A DNA stretch of 64,000 bases, from positions 1 through 64,000 of the forward strand of contig NZ_BOOO01000042.1 in NCBI RefSeq assembly GCF_016863275.1, read 5' to 3'. How positions within the stretch are numbered: position 1 is the stretch's first letter; the number at the start of each line of letters is the position of its first letter. Of the stretch, positions 41,519 to 52,361 are shown one piece after another. The translations under genes were made by a program, and so were the position numbers. The notes under the pieces were generated by a model. It was given only the letters and a program-made list of their open reading frames with translations, was not told where the DNA came from and ran no database searches. The stretch comes from Planotetraspora mira. GTDB lineage: Bacteria; Actinomycetota; Actinomycetes; Streptosporangiales; Streptosporangiaceae.

Positions 41519-43834
41519 TCACTCCGTGACGGACCGCTCGGGAACCGGAGTGAAGCCGTCGTCGTCGAGCACGTGCACGCGTGCCGTACCGATGTCGAAG
41601 TAGAGGCCGGTCAGCTCGAGCCGTCCCGATCGGACGAGGTCGTCGACCAGCGGATGGGTGCGCAGGTTGTCCAACTGCTGGATCACGTTGATCCGGCAGA
41701 GCTTGTCGAGCCGGCTCCCGCCGGACGCCCCGTCTGGGCCTGGCGGCTCCTCTGCCGCCTCTGACTCCTCGAAGGACCGGAAACGATCCAGGCTGAGTGT
41801 CCCGTGACGCAGCCAGCCGCGAAGCCCGGGGAGGTCGGGCGTCTTGCCCAGCAGCGCGGCCATCGCACCGCATCCCGAGTGCCCGCACACGGTGATCGTC
41901 TGCACCTCCAGCACGCCCACGGCGTACTCGATCGCGGCGGTGACCGACTCGTCGGGCGGGGCGCTCGCGGCGCGGGGCACCAGGTTCCCGATGTTGCGCG
42001 CGGTGAACAGGTCTCCGGGTCCGCTGGAGGTGATGAGGTTCGGCACGACCCGCGAGTCCGCGCAGGTGATGAACAGGTGAGAGGGTGCCTGGTCGCGGGA
42101 CATCCCGTGCAGGAGCGGGCGCATGAGCGGCGCCGTCCGCCGCTGGAACTCCCGTGCGCCTTCGATCAGGCCGGGCAGCGCCGCGCCGTCCGCCCGCTCG
42201 ACGTCGGTCGACGGCGCCGCGTCGTGGACGCCCGCGCCGTACGCGTGTCCGGACTCCGGCGGAGCGCTGGACGGCCAAGCGGGGTCGAGGCGGCCGCGAC
42301 GGTGGGCCCAGGGCAGCCACCACTGGTCGTGGCGCATGTGCGTCTTCCCCTGCGACGTCCGTGTGCCGCTGACCGCATTGACGTACCACTCGCTGTGCAC
42401 CTCGTCGACGTCGACGGTGCCGCCGCCGCGCTCGTGCTCCAGCCGCCATGCCTGTAGCGCCTCGAAGGCGGCGTTGTCCATGAAGTCGATGTTGAGGTCG
42501 AGGTCGACGGCCGCTCCGGTGGGGACCGCGGCCAGCGACCTGGTCAGCCGGGGCACGGCGAGGAACGTGAGCGAGCCGTCGACGGCGACCCTCCAGCGTC
42601 CGTCGGCTTCCCGCACCCGCACCGAGACCCTCGTGAGCCGCAGGAGTGCGAGCAGCGCCGCCAGTGCGAGGCCGATGGCGACGCCTTCCGCCAGCCCGAT
42701 CACCACGACGCCGGCCATCGTCACGAAGTAGATCGGCATCTCCCGATGGTTGCGGAGGTTGCGCGCGTGGCCGAGGTTGACCATCTGAACGCCGATGAAC
42801 ATCAGCAGCGCGGCGAGGGCCTCCATCGGGATGAGCCCGATCATCCAGCCGAATGCCACGACGAACACCAGGATCCAGACGCCGTGCAAGACCGTCGACC
42901 AGCGGCTGCGCGCTCCCGCCCGGACGTTGGTGGTCGTCCGGACGACCACGCCGGCCACGGGGAGCCCGCCGCACGCGCCGGAGATGACGTTGGCCACGCC
43001 CTGCGCGGTGAGCTCCCTGTCGAGGTTCGCCCTCGGTCCGGAGTGCATCCGGTCGGACGCGACACAGGTGAGCAACGACTCAACGCCCGCGAGGAGGGCG
43101 ACGAGCAGGACGGCCGAGACGATGGCGAACCACTCGCCCTGCGGCAGCAGCGGATGCTGGAGCGAGGAGAAGCCGCCGGAGAGGTCGATCTTGGTCAGGC
43201 AGCCGAGCATGGCGGCGGGCACCGCGGCTATCAGCAGCGCCGCCAGCGGGGCGGGCACGACGCGGACCTTCGGCAGCCGTCTCCACACCAGCAGGACACC
43301 CACCGTGAGCAGGCCGATCAGGACGGCGTGGCCGTGGTGGTCGGCGATCTGCGCCGGCAGGGTGAGGACGTTCTCCATGGCGGAGCTCTGGGGTTTGCCG
43401 CCCAGCACGATGTGCACCTGGGACAACGCGATCACGATTCCCACTCCGGCGAGCATGCCGTGGACGACCGCCGGGGAGACGCCCAGCGCCGCCCTCGCCA
43501 CGCGGACCAGGCCGAGCAGGAGTTGCAACAGTCCGGCGAGCAACGTGATCATGCAGGTCGCCCGCCAGCCGAACTTGTGGACCAGTTCGGCCACGATCAG
43601 CGCGAGCCCCGCCGCGGGCCCGCTGACCTGGACGACCGATCCACCCAAGGCGCCCGCGACCACTCCGCCGATGACCGCGGCCACGAGGCCGGCCGCGATG
43701 GGCGCTCCGGACGCGACCGAGATGCCCAGCGACAGCGGAACCGCGACGAGGAACACCACGAGCGACGCGGGAACGTCATTCCGCAACACGGACAACAAGT
43801 AGCTCTTTGGATTTACTCCGACACAGTGGGTCAC
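41519..43834 (-). CDS. SulP anion transporter fused to beta-carbonic anhydrase
   Basis: The 771-residue protein has a SulP membrane domain (about 1-410), a STAS-like region (about 430-490) and a C-terminal beta-carbonic anhydrase (about 545-760). Zinc ligands are visible in CADSRVVPN and CGHSGCGAM. The fusion suggests bicarbonate (or sulfate) import directly coupled to CO2/bicarbonate interconversion. The start is uncertain: GTG 43834 lacks a clear ribosome site. Both domains appear complete. Confidence 0.92.
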   Translation of the reverse strand: MTHCVGVNPKSYLLSVLRNDVPASLVVFLVAVPLSLGISVASGAPIAAGLVAAVIGGVVAGALGGSVVQVSGPAAGLALIVAELVHKFGWRATCMITLLAGLLQLLLGLVRVARAALGVSPAVVHGMLAGVGIVIALSQVHIVLGGKPQSSAMENVLTLPAQIADHHGHAVLIGLLTVGVLLVWRRLPKVRVVPAPLAALLIAAVPAAMLGCLTKIDLSGGFSSLQHPLLPQGEWFAIVSAVLLVALLAGVESLLTCVASDRMHSGPRANLDRELTAQGVANVISGACGGLPVAGVVVRTTTNVRAGARSRWSTVLHGVWILVFVVAFGWMIGLIPMEALAALLMFIGVQMVNLGHARNLRNHREMPIYFVTMAGVVVIGLAEGVAIGLALAALLALLRLTRVSVRVREADGRWRVAVDGSLTFLAVPRLTRSLAAVPTGAAVDLDLNIDFMDNAAFEALQAWRLEHERGGGTVDVDEVHSEWYVNAVSGTRTSQGKTHMRHDQWWLPWAHRRGRLDPAWPSSAPPESGHAYGAGVHDAAPSTDVERADGAALPGLIEGAREFQRRTAPLMRPLLHGMSRDQAPSHLFITCADSRVVPNLITSSGPGDLFTARNIGNLVPRAASAPPDESVTAAIEYAVGVLEVQTITVCGHSGCGAMAALLGKTPDLPGLRGWLRHGTLSLDRFRSFEESEAAEEPPGPDGASGGSRLDKLCRINVIQQLDNLRTHPLVDDLVRSGRLELTGLYFDIGTARVHVLDDDGFTPVPERSVTE

Positions 43835-43945
43835 TGAATGAACTTACGACACAGATCACCAGGAATTTCGCAAGCCATGGAGAAGGGACAGGTAAGAGAT
43901 CACATCGGCTTCCGCTCCCCGGCGAGCGCGGCTGACGGCGTTGAC

Positions 43946-43977
43946 GGCGCGCCCTGTGGGCCCATCCGGGCGCGTCC
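43946..43977 (-). terminator. Stem-loop downstream of the MarR gene
   Basis: GGCGCGCCC pairs with GGGCGCGTCC (one G-U pair) around a 13-nt loop, about 47 bases past the MarR stop. The remainder of 43835-44024 shows no gene. Confidence 0.5.
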
Positions 43978-44024
43978 GCCCGCCCTCTCCGGTGCCCTTC
44001 GCGACGTCCTGACCCGCCGGGCGG

Positions 44025-44492
44025 TCAGGCCTCCGTGCACGCCGGGTCGTTGGGCGAGGTCCTGACCCGGGAGAGGAGCCGGCGCAACTGGGCGACCTGT
44101 TCGTCGTCGAGATCGGCGAACAGGTCGCGCTCCACGGCCGCGATCGCGTCCTCGGCCACGGTCGTGGCCGTTCTTCCCGCCGGTGTGATCTCCACGATGT
44201 GGCGCCGCCGGTCGGCGGGGTCGCGACGGCGTTCGACGAGCCCGGCGCGCTCGAGTTCGTTGAGGATCGCGACCAGGACGCTGGGGTCGACCTCGAGGGC
44301 CTCCAGGAGTGCCTGCTGGCTCATCTGTCCGGCGCTCGCCAGGTTCATCAGCACGATCCCCTGGCGCGACGTGAGCCCGTTGACGCCGAGTGCGTCACGG
44401 ATGCGGAGGTTGGTGATCCCTCCGTGCCGGGCCAGCAGCAACCCGAGCCGGTCGGTGCCGCTCGTCCCCGTCGGGAGGTCCTCGAGTGCCAT
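44025..44492 (-). CDS. MarR-family transcriptional regulator
   Basis: The 155-residue protein has a central winged HTH (MSQQALLEALEVDPSVLVAI then LVERRRDPADRRRHIVEITP, the wing). It is divergent from a hemerythrin-like and an LLM-oxidoreductase gene, with a palindrome between them, so it probably controls both. Ligand unknown. Confidence 0.9.
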   Translation of the reverse strand: MALEDLPTGTSGTDRLGLLLARHGGITNLRIRDALGVNGLTSRQGIVLMNLASAGQMSQQALLEALEVDPSVLVAILNELERAGLVERRRDPADRRRHIVEITPAGRTATTVAEDAIAAVERDLFADLDDEQVAQLRRLLSRVRTSPNDPACTEA

Positions 44493-44536
44493 GACCGTAT
44501 GCTAACAGACTGTCAATGATCGATGGAATGCAAATA

Positions 44537-44552
44537 GTTGAAGCACTTCAAC
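44537..44552. promoter_or_regulatory. Candidate MarR operator
   Basis: GTTGAAG and CTTCAAC arms with a 2-base centre form a near-perfect 16-bp palindrome between the MarR gene and the divergent hemerythrin gene, a typical size and symmetry for MarR sites. Confidence 0.7.
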
Positions 44553-44572
44553 GATCTGGTACGGTCAACGGC

Positions 44573-45094
44573 ATGACTCAACGCAAGGTCTCGCCGGGGG
44601 CGCCCGGGGAGCATCTGGTGCGCGAGCTCGCCTGGGTTCACGGCATGGTTCGGCGGGATCTCCGGACCGTGCAGGAGCTCGCCGCCCGGGTCGCCTCCGG
44701 CGCCTCGTCCACGCACATCACGACGACGATCCGTTCCCTGCAGACGCGGGGGCCGTTGTGGCAGTTGCGCGTCAACTGCCTGCAGTACTGCCAGTTCGTC
44801 CATCACCATCACGAGTCCGAGAGCGCGATGTTGTTCCCCGCCCTGCGCCGGGCCGACCCCACTCTCGGGCGGACGGTGGACCGCCTGGAGTCCGACCACA
44901 AGAAGGTGGCCGTCCTCCTGGACACGGTCGAGGACTTGGCGAAGGCGCTCGGCGACGGTCAGAACGCCGACACCCGGCGGGCACTGATCGGCGCGCTCAC
45001 CGACCTGGCCACACACCTGCTGGAGCATCTCGACTTCGAGGAGAAGTCGATCAACCCGACGTTGCGGAAGTGGAGAAAGTGGCCATGGCAGTGA
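44573..45094 (+). CDS. Hemerythrin-like domain protein
   Basis: The 173-residue helical bundle has the iron-ligand pattern ELAWVHGMVRRDL, QFVHHHHESESAMLFPAL, LESDHKKV and HLLEHLDFEEKSI, matching the HHE domain. It likely binds a di-iron centre and senses or scavenges O2/NO or reactive species. ATG 44573 (MTQRKVSPG) fits the family; an in-frame upstream start at 44516 would span the operator. It overlaps the next gene by 10 bases. Confidence 0.85.
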   Translation: MTQRKVSPGAPGEHLVRELAWVHGMVRRDLRTVQELAARVASGASSTHITTTIRSLQTRGPLWQLRVNCLQYCQFVHHHHESESAMLFPALRRADPTLGRTVDRLESDHKKVAVLLDTVEDLAKALGDGQNADTRRALIGALTDLATHLLEHLDFEEKSINPTLRKWRKWPWQ

Positions 45095-45978
45095 ACGGTT
45101 CCCGCCCGCCTGTGCTGTTCGGTGTGTCGGTCACGCCCGACGCCGCGGCCATCGACGAGATCACGAACCTCACCCGGATCGCGGACGCCGCCGGGCTCGA
45201 CCTCGTGGCCATCCAGGATCATCCGTACCAGCCGGGGTTCCTCGACACCTGGACACTGATCACCCATCTGGCCGCCAGGACGGAGCGGATCAGGTTCTTC
45301 CCCGACGTCGCCGACCTGGCGCTGCGACCGCCGGCGATGCTCGCCAAGGCCGCCGCCTCGCTCGACCTGCTCAGTGGCGGCAGGATCGAGCTCGGCGTGG
45401 GCGCGGGGGCGTTCGCGGACGCCATCGCCGGGATGGGCGGCCCGTCGCGGACTCCCGCCGGGAACGTCGAGGCCACGCAGGAGGCCCTGCAGATCATCAA
45501 GGCGGCCTGGGGGGCTCGCCCGTTCGCCATTCTCGGCGACCACCACCGGATCCGGGGGTACCAGCCCGGACCCCCGCCGAGCCGTGAGATCGGCCTGTGG
45601 GTGGGCGCGCAGAAGCCGCGGATGCTCCGGCTCATCGGTCACCTGGCCGACGGATGGGTGTGCCCGCTGAACATCTACATCTCGCCCGACGAGGTGCCGC
45701 CGCTGCAGGAGGTCATCGACGAGGCGGCGTCGGACGCCGGTCGCGACCCGAACCGGATCCGCCGGATCTACAACGTGCTCGGCGGGATCGGGCCCGAGAC
45801 CGGTGGTCAGGGGCTGAACGGCCCCGTCGAGATGTGGGCCGAAACCCTGGCCGACTGGGCCACCCGGCTGCGCTTCGACACGTTCGTCTTCTGGCCCACG
45901 GACGCGCCGGCCACACAGTTCCGCCTGTTCGCCGAGGAGGTCGTGCCGAGGGTCCGCGCCCTGCTCGACGCGGGCTGA
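45085..45978 (+). CDS. LLM-class (luciferase-like, probably F420-dependent) oxidoreductase
   Basis: The 297-residue TIM-barrel protein belongs to the bacterial luciferase-like family: LVAIQDHPYQPGFLDTWTL, LASLDLLSGGRIELGVGAG-type segment (ASLDLLSGGRIELG), and LWVGAQKPRMLRLIG. In actinomycetes this group mostly uses F420. GGAG precedes ATG 45085, which lies inside the end of the hemerythrin gene. Substrate unknown. Confidence 0.88.
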   Translation: MAVNGSRPPVLFGVSVTPDAAAIDEITNLTRIADAAGLDLVAIQDHPYQPGFLDTWTLITHLAARTERIRFFPDVADLALRPPAMLAKAAASLDLLSGGRIELGVGAGAFADAIAGMGGPSRTPAGNVEATQEALQIIKAAWGARPFAILGDHHRIRGYQPGPPPSREIGLWVGAQKPRMLRLIGHLADGWVCPLNIYISPDEVPPLQEVIDEAASDAGRDPNRIRRIYNVLGGIGPETGGQGLNGPVEMWAETLADWATRLRFDTFVFWPTDAPATQFRLFAEEVVPRVRALLDAG

Positions 45979-46023
45979 GGCCGGCGGTCAAGGCTGTCGG
46001 TGCGGGCTGTTAGCGTCCGGCCC

Positions 46024-46533
46024 ATGAAGCGACAAGTGCCGTACACCGCTGACGAGAAGCAGAGCATGCACGTCAGTCTCGACCGTCACCGCGACGTGGT
46101 GGTCTGGAAGTTGCGAGGCCTCGATGACGAGCAGTTGCGGCGGCCGATGACCCCGTCGGGGACGAACCTGCTCGGACTCGTCAAACACCTGGCCAGTGTG
46201 GAGTACGGCTGGTTCTGCGAGACCTTCGGCCGTGAGACCGAGCCGCTCCCGTTCGACGAGGACGACGAGGACGCCGACTTGCGCGTGCTGGCGCATGAGA
46301 CGACCGAGCAGATCCTGGCGTTCTACGAACGGGCGCGGGTGGCGGCGGACAAGGTCATCGAGGAGGTCGAGATCGACGGCGTCGGCACGGCGTGGCACGG
46401 CGCCACGGTGTCGATGCGCTGGGTGCTCATCCACATGATCGAGGAGACGGCCCGGCACGCCGGCCACATGGACATCCTGCGGGAGTTGATCGACGGAGCC
46501 ACCGGCGATCATCTCGAGGGCGCCACGGCGTAG
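46024..46533 (+). CDS. DinB/DUF664 (mycothiol transferase-like) protein
   Basis: The 169-residue protein is a four-helix DinB-superfamily member with LGLVKHLASVEYGWFCETFG and WVLIHMIEETARHAGHMDIL, where the spaced His residues bind a metal. In actinobacteria the DUF664 branch includes mycothiol-dependent S-transferases. No clear ribosome site precedes ATG 46024, so it may be leaderless. Confidence 0.85.
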   Translation: MKRQVPYTADEKQSMHVSLDRHRDVVVWKLRGLDDEQLRRPMTPSGTNLLGLVKHLASVEYGWFCETFGRETEPLPFDEDDEDADLRVLAHETTEQILAFYERARVAADKVIEEVEIDGVGTAWHGATVSMRWVLIHMIEETARHAGHMDILRELIDGATGDHLEGATA

Positions 46534-46554
46534 GGGAGCGCCCGCGCCGGAGGC

Positions 46555-47253
46555 TCAGACCGTGGTGGCCTGGTCGGGCTCGGTGCCTCCCCAGGGGGCG
46601 CTCCAGTCGATGTCCTGTCCGTCGATCCGGACCGTCGGAGTGCCCTGCACCGCGTCCCGCAAGGCCGCCCTGGACATCTCGTCGGCCTTGTCGGAGGTGT
46701 CCTCGGACGAGAGGCAGTCCGCGAAGTCGGCCGAGGGGACGCCGGTCTTCTCCGCGAGGGCCACCAGATCGGCAATGGCGAACCCGCCGTCCTGCGTCTC
46801 CTCCGGCTGACCGGCGTACAGGGCGTCGTGGTAGGCCAGCCACTTCTCCGGGTCGGTGACGCACAACGAGGCCGACAGCGCCCGATGCGAGTTCTCGTGC
46901 ATCGGCGACTCGCTGAAGATCGTCATGGGATGGATGAGCAACGCGATCTCTCCGCGGAGCACGGCCTGCCTGGCCACCTTGCCGTTCCCCCGCTCGAACT
47001 CCTGGCACACGGGGCACTGGAAGTCCTCGTAGACCTCGAGAACAGGGCGCACCACGCCGGGCCGGGCCACCATGACGCTGCCGTCCGGACGCAGGGTGAC
47101 CAACTGCTCGATCGCGTCGGCGCGCGCCGGAGCGGTGGGCTCCTGCGGGGACAGGTTGGCCACCAGGGACACCACGATGACCGCCAGGGCGACGAGCATG
47201 GCCGAGTACCTGCGTGTTCTACTCCGGCTCGGCGGGACATCCACAGAGTTCAC
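46555..47253 (-). CDS. Membrane-anchored DsbA-like thiol oxidoreductase
   Basis: The product has one N-terminal TM segment (MLVALAVIVVSLVANL) and an extracytoplasmic thioredoxin-fold domain with CPVC (about residues 80-83 from GTG 47253) and the cis-Pro loop GTPTV. It resembles actinobacterial DsbA/BdbD-type proteins that make or shuffle disulfides in exported proteins. GTG 47253 is chosen for AGGGAGAGG upstream. Confidence 0.85.
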   Translation of the reverse strand: MNSVDVPPSRSRTRRYSAMLVALAVIVVSLVANLSPQEPTAPARADAIEQLVTLRPDGSVMVARPGVVRPVLEVYEDFQCPVCQEFERGNGKVARQAVLRGEIALLIHPMTIFSESPMHENSHRALSASLCVTDPEKWLAYHDALYAGQPEETQDGGFAIADLVALAEKTGVPSADFADCLSSEDTSDKADEMSRAALRDAVQGTPTVRIDGQDIDWSAPWGGTEPDQATTV

Positions 47254-47446
47254 GACCGGCTGCCTCTCCCTAATGTTCGTTCGCAAGGCACCCTAATGGG
47301 ACATCGGTCGTCGTCCGCGCCCGGCCTCGGCGTCCTTCGAGGACCGGATAGGAACCCTGACCCCTTTGTCGTCTTAACTGCGCTTATATCCTCGAAAATA
47401 CGGATGATCCGCCACTGCGCATCGGCGATCGAGGGCGGTGTGACCG

Positions 47447-48346
47447 ATGACGAATCCGGCGATGGAGACGATGAAGCGGACGACTCGGCTGCGGGAGTTG
47501 CTGAGCGCGCCTGAGATCCTGGTCGCGCCCGGCGCCTACGACGGGACCGGTGCCCGGATCGCCCGATCTCTCGGCTTCAAGGCGATCTATCTCAGCGGTT
47601 TCGAGACCTCCGCCAGCCTGCTGGGAGCGCCCGACGTCGGCTACCTGACGATGACGCAGATGGCCATGCGGGTCTCCGCCATCTGCGACGCCGTCGACCT
47701 GCCGCTCATCGCGGACGGTGACACGGGCTACGGCAATCCGTTGAACGTCCGCCGGGCTGTCGGCGCGTACGAGAAGGCGGGCGCGGCGGGCATGCACATC
47801 GAGGACCAGACCTTCCCCAAACGCTGCGGCCACATGCTCGGACGGCAGGTGATCCCGGTGAGCCGGATGGTCGAGAAGGTCAAGGCGGCGGTCGACGCGC
47901 GCACCGACCCCGACTTCCTGATCATCGCCCGCACCGACGCGCGCACGACGATGGGGCTCGACGAGGCACTCGACCGGGGCGCCGCCTATCACGAGGCCGG
48001 TGCGGACATGTTGTTCATCGAGTCCCCCGAGAGCGAGGACGAGATGCGGCGCGTCTGCGCGGCCTTCCGCGGCACGGTTCCCGTGCTCAGCAACCAGATA
48101 GAGGGCGGCCGCACGCCGATGCCGGGCGTCCGCGCGCTTGAGGAGATGGGTTACGCGCTCGCGCTCTTCTCGCTCGGCACGGCCTTCGCCGCAGCGAAGG
48201 GGCTGAGGACCTATCTGGAGGAACTCGCGGCCAAGGGCGACACGCGTGGCGTGCTCGACGACATGATCCTTTTCGAGGATTTCAACGAGCTGATCGGTCT
48301 CGGCGAACACACGGAACTCGAGAAGCGGTACGAAGAACACGACTGA
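47447..48346 (+). CDS. Isocitrate lyase/PEP mutase-family enzyme (methylisocitrate lyase-like)
   Basis: The 299-residue TIM-barrel enzyme has the Mg-binding LIADGDTGYGNPLNV, the catalytic loop EDQTFPKRCGHM (KRCGH, as in isocitrate and methylisocitrate lyases) and IIARTDARTTMG. It could be a 2-methylisocitrate lyase, oxaloacetate decarboxylase or carboxyphosphonoenolpyruvate-type enzyme; no methylcitrate synthase is adjacent, so the substrate is left open. Confidence 0.88.
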   Translation: MTNPAMETMKRTTRLRELLSAPEILVAPGAYDGTGARIARSLGFKAIYLSGFETSASLLGAPDVGYLTMTQMAMRVSAICDAVDLPLIADGDTGYGNPLNVRRAVGAYEKAGAAGMHIEDQTFPKRCGHMLGRQVIPVSRMVEKVKAAVDARTDPDFLIIARTDARTTMGLDEALDRGAAYHEAGADMLFIESPESEDEMRRVCAAFRGTVPVLSNQIEGGRTPMPGVRALEEMGYALALFSLGTAFAAAKGLRTYLEELAAKGDTRGVLDDMILFEDFNELIGLGEHTELEKRYEEHD

Positions 48347-48371
48347 GCCGCGCCCGCACGGCCGTATGGCG

Positions 48372-48791
48372 TCAGGGCCGCGGGACGTGCGGGGAGGCGC
48401 CGACGCGTCGGAGGACCGCCCGCCGGAAGTTCGGGCACCGGGTGAAGTCGTCGTGGTCGCAGTCCAGGGCGTGATCGATGAGGTCCATCGACGCCTGTGC
48501 CTCGTCGATCCTGCGGGCGAGATCCGAACGATGCCGGTGGAGCACCTCACGCCGGGCGGCCGGATCAGGGGTGTCGATCATCTCCCGGATGTCGCCCAGA
48601 CCGAATCCGGCCTCCTTGGCCCGAAGGATTGTCGCGACCCGGTAGAGATCGTCCGGGCCGTAGCGTCGCCTGTCCCCGCCCACCCGGACGGGCGACAGCA
48701 GGCCCATCGACTCCCAATGGCGCAACACATGGGTGGCGAGGCCGAAACGCGCCGCGACGTCGCCGATGGTCATGAGCGCGCTTGACTTCAT
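48372..48791 (-). CDS. MerR-family transcriptional regulator
   Basis: The 139-residue protein has the N-terminal MerR HTH (MTIGDVAARFGLATHVLRHW) and the wing (GGDRRRYGPDDLYRV), a coiled-coil dimerisation helix and a C-terminal CDHDDFTRCPNF that could bind a metal or ligand. ATG 48791 or the internal ATG 48773 may be the start. It diverges from a methyltransferase gene. Confidence 0.88.
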   Translation of the reverse strand: MKSSALMTIGDVAARFGLATHVLRHWESMGLLSPVRVGGDRRRYGPDDLYRVATILRAKEAGFGLGDIREMIDTPDPAARREVLHRHRSDLARRIDEAQASMDLIDHALDCDHDDFTRCPNFRRAVLRRVGASPHVPRP

Positions 48792-48804
48792 GTCGACATT
48801 AAGT
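48785..48804. promoter_or_regulatory. Candidate MerR operator in the divergent region
   Basis: ACTTCATGTCGACATTAAGT is a 20-bp palindrome with one mismatched pair, lying between the divergent MerR and methyltransferase genes. TTGACT (48783-48788) overlaps its edge as a possible -35 element. Confidence 0.65.
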
Positions 48805-48819
48805 TCCATCCTGGCGTGC

Positions 48820-49590
48820 ATGGTCAAGAACTCTGAAGCAGACGTGACGGCCGCCGGTCCGGCAGAGACGCTCGTCGGAATGCTCGACGCGATCGACACG
48901 ATGCCCGCGGCCGCCGCGCTGCGTGCCAGGTCCTACGAGCTCCTCGGCACGGGATCACCCATCGCCGACGTGGGGTGCGGGCCCGGCCGGGCCGTCGCCG
49001 AGCTCAACGAGCGGGGCAGGCGCGCGATCGGTGTCGACATGAACCCGGAGATGATCGCGATCGCCCGCCGCCGGTGGCCGGACGCCGACTTCCGTACGGG
49101 CGACGCCGGTGCTCTGCCCTTCGAGGACGGCGAGGTCGCGGGCTACCGGGCGGAGAAGGTGTTCCACGAGATCGGCGACCCGGCCCGAGCGCTGGAGGAG
49201 GCCCGGCGCGTTCTCACCCCCGGTGGGCACGTCGTCTTGATAGGGCAGGACTGGGACGCCCTCGTCATCGACTCCGCCGATCCCGCGCTGACCCGGACCA
49301 TCGTCCACGCGCGCGCCGACCTGGTGCCCAGTCCGCGTGCCGCCCGCGGGTATCGCAACCTGCTGCGAGATGCGGGTTTCGAGGACGTGCACGCCGAGGC
49401 GCACATCGGCGTGTTCACTGGGGAGCTCATGCTTCCCCTGCTGGCAGGCCTCGCGCGCGCCGTACACGAGTCGGGCGTCATCACGCGAAAGCAGCGGGAC
49501 GCATGGATCGCGGAGCAGGCGGACCGCGCCCGCTTCGACCGGCTGTTCCTCGCCTTCCCCGTGTTCCTCGCTTTCGGGCGCCGCCCCTGA
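48820..49590 (+). CDS. Class I SAM-dependent methyltransferase
   Basis: The 256-residue protein has the SAM motif SPIADVGCGPGRAVAELNERG near residue 52, AIGVDMNPEM and the ubiquinone-methyltransferase-like EARRVLTPGGHVVLIG. The substrate is unknown. ATG 48820 has no clear ribosome site. It shares a palindromic control region with the divergent MerR gene. Confidence 0.85.
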   Translation: MVKNSEADVTAAGPAETLVGMLDAIDTMPAAAALRARSYELLGTGSPIADVGCGPGRAVAELNERGRRAIGVDMNPEMIAIARRRWPDADFRTGDAGALPFEDGEVAGYRAEKVFHEIGDPARALEEARRVLTPGGHVVLIGQDWDALVIDSADPALTRTIVHARADLVPSPRAARGYRNLLRDAGFEDVHAEAHIGVFTGELMLPLLAGLARAVHESGVITRKQRDAWIAEQADRARFDRLFLAFPVFLAFGRRP

Positions 49591-49755
49591 CGGCGTCATC
49601 ACGATGGGCGGCCCGGTCGCCGCCTGCCTCTTCATGGTCCTTCCGAAAGTCTCCTGAAGGTCCCGACCGGAAATCGGCGCTTCGCCGGAGCTGGAACCGA
49701 TCGGCATTCTGCGCGCGTTGTGGGGGTGTATTCGCAGCGGGCGCGAGGTGACCGG

Positions 49756-50619
49756 ATGTCGCAGCTGTCAGTCGAATTGTTGTCCCTCGGCTCCGCTTTC
49801 ACGGTCGTCCTGTTCGTGCTGACGGATCGCGAAGCGCGTCGCCGTTCACGCCAGGTGCCGCGCGACGCCGTCGAACGCCATCCAGGTCTCTACGAACTGG
49901 CCTATCTCGCGGGCGGCCCGCGCCGTGTCGTGTTGACGGCGCTGACGGCCCTGGTCCGGACGAAGGCCGTACGGCTCGGCGGCGACGGGGACATCGAACT
50001 CGCCTCGGCCGGCAGAAGGACGAACGCGGTCGAGGACGCCGCGGTGACCACTCTGGCGTCCCGCGACGGCCGTCTCACCGTCGGCGAGTTGTGCGCCGGG
50101 ATGTACGGCGGCGCCGCGATCGCCGATCTGCCGGAGCGGCTCACCCGCCAGAGATTGTTGCTGCCCCCCGGCTACAGCGCTCCAGGCTGGAGCCGGCGGC
50201 TCCTGAGGCTCTCCACGGGGATCGCCTGCGGTGTCGTGGTGCTCGCCGCCTTCGAGCGCCAGCCGTTGAGCGCGGTGATCGCACTCGTCGCCGTGGTCGC
50301 CGGGGAGGCCGCGTGGCGGGTCGCCCGCGCGAACGGCAGGGTCCCGCTGACCGACGCGGGGCGGTTCGTGCTGGCACGCGCGCTGACCCGGCACAAGGAG
50401 GGGAACCTCCGGGGGATGCCGGACGTCGCGGTGGCCCTGCAGGGCGGCTCGGCCGCGGACGAACTCGAGGTGCGGCGAGGGCTCGGCACGGTGGATGTGA
50501 TCCCTCTGGACGCGGACGGCTCGTGGGCCTGGAAGCCGACGCGACTTCCTTCGGACGGCCACGACGACGGAAGCGGCAATCACACCAGTGGGCTTCCGTA
50601 CGGAACGGGATCGTATTGA
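49756..50619 (+). CDS. TIGR04222-domain membrane protein
   Basis: The 287-residue protein has an N-terminal hydrophobic segment, a cytosolic region (PGLYELAYLAGGPRRVVLTALT ... EDAAVTTLASRDGRLTVGEL, split here), and two closely spaced TM helices near 155-190. The motif YELAYLAGG and repeat-like winged-helix segments characterise the TIGR04222 family, whose function is unknown. GAGGTGA precedes ATG 49756. It stands upstream of the kinase gene. Confidence 0.8.
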   Translation: MSQLSVELLSLGSAFTVVLFVLTDREARRRSRQVPRDAVERHPGLYELAYLAGGPRRVVLTALTALVRTKAVRLGGDGDIELASAGRRTNAVEDAAVTTLASRDGRLTVGELCAGMYGGAAIADLPERLTRQRLLLPPGYSAPGWSRRLLRLSTGIACGVVVLAAFERQPLSAVIALVAVVAGEAAWRVARANGRVPLTDAGRFVLARALTRHKEGNLRGMPDVAVALQGGSAADELEVRRGLGTVDVIPLDADGSWAWKPTRLPSDGHDDGSGNHTSGLPYGTGSY

Positions 50620-50714
50620 CCGGATCCCATCCGCGTTAACGATCGTTTCGTGTCGGAAGAACCACCGGCTCCGGTAATGTCGCCTCCGTTTCCGCGTGCC
50701 CGTGGAGGATTAAA

Positions 50715-52142
<1,428 letters not shown>

Positions 52143-52361
52143 CGACACTGGAGTCCGTCATCGGCCTGCGGAAACTCCACGGCTGAAGTTTCGCGGCGCC
52201 GCGAATTCGCGTCCCGCGGAATGCGCAATTCACGTGCCGGGAAATTAGGCGGGCCGGCCTGCCATTCTCATGAATGGAAGTGGGAATCCCGTGCGAGTTC
52301 ACGCCGGCATCCGGCCGGGCTATGTTTGGAGCTTGAACTCACGTCGCCGGAATTGGATGTC

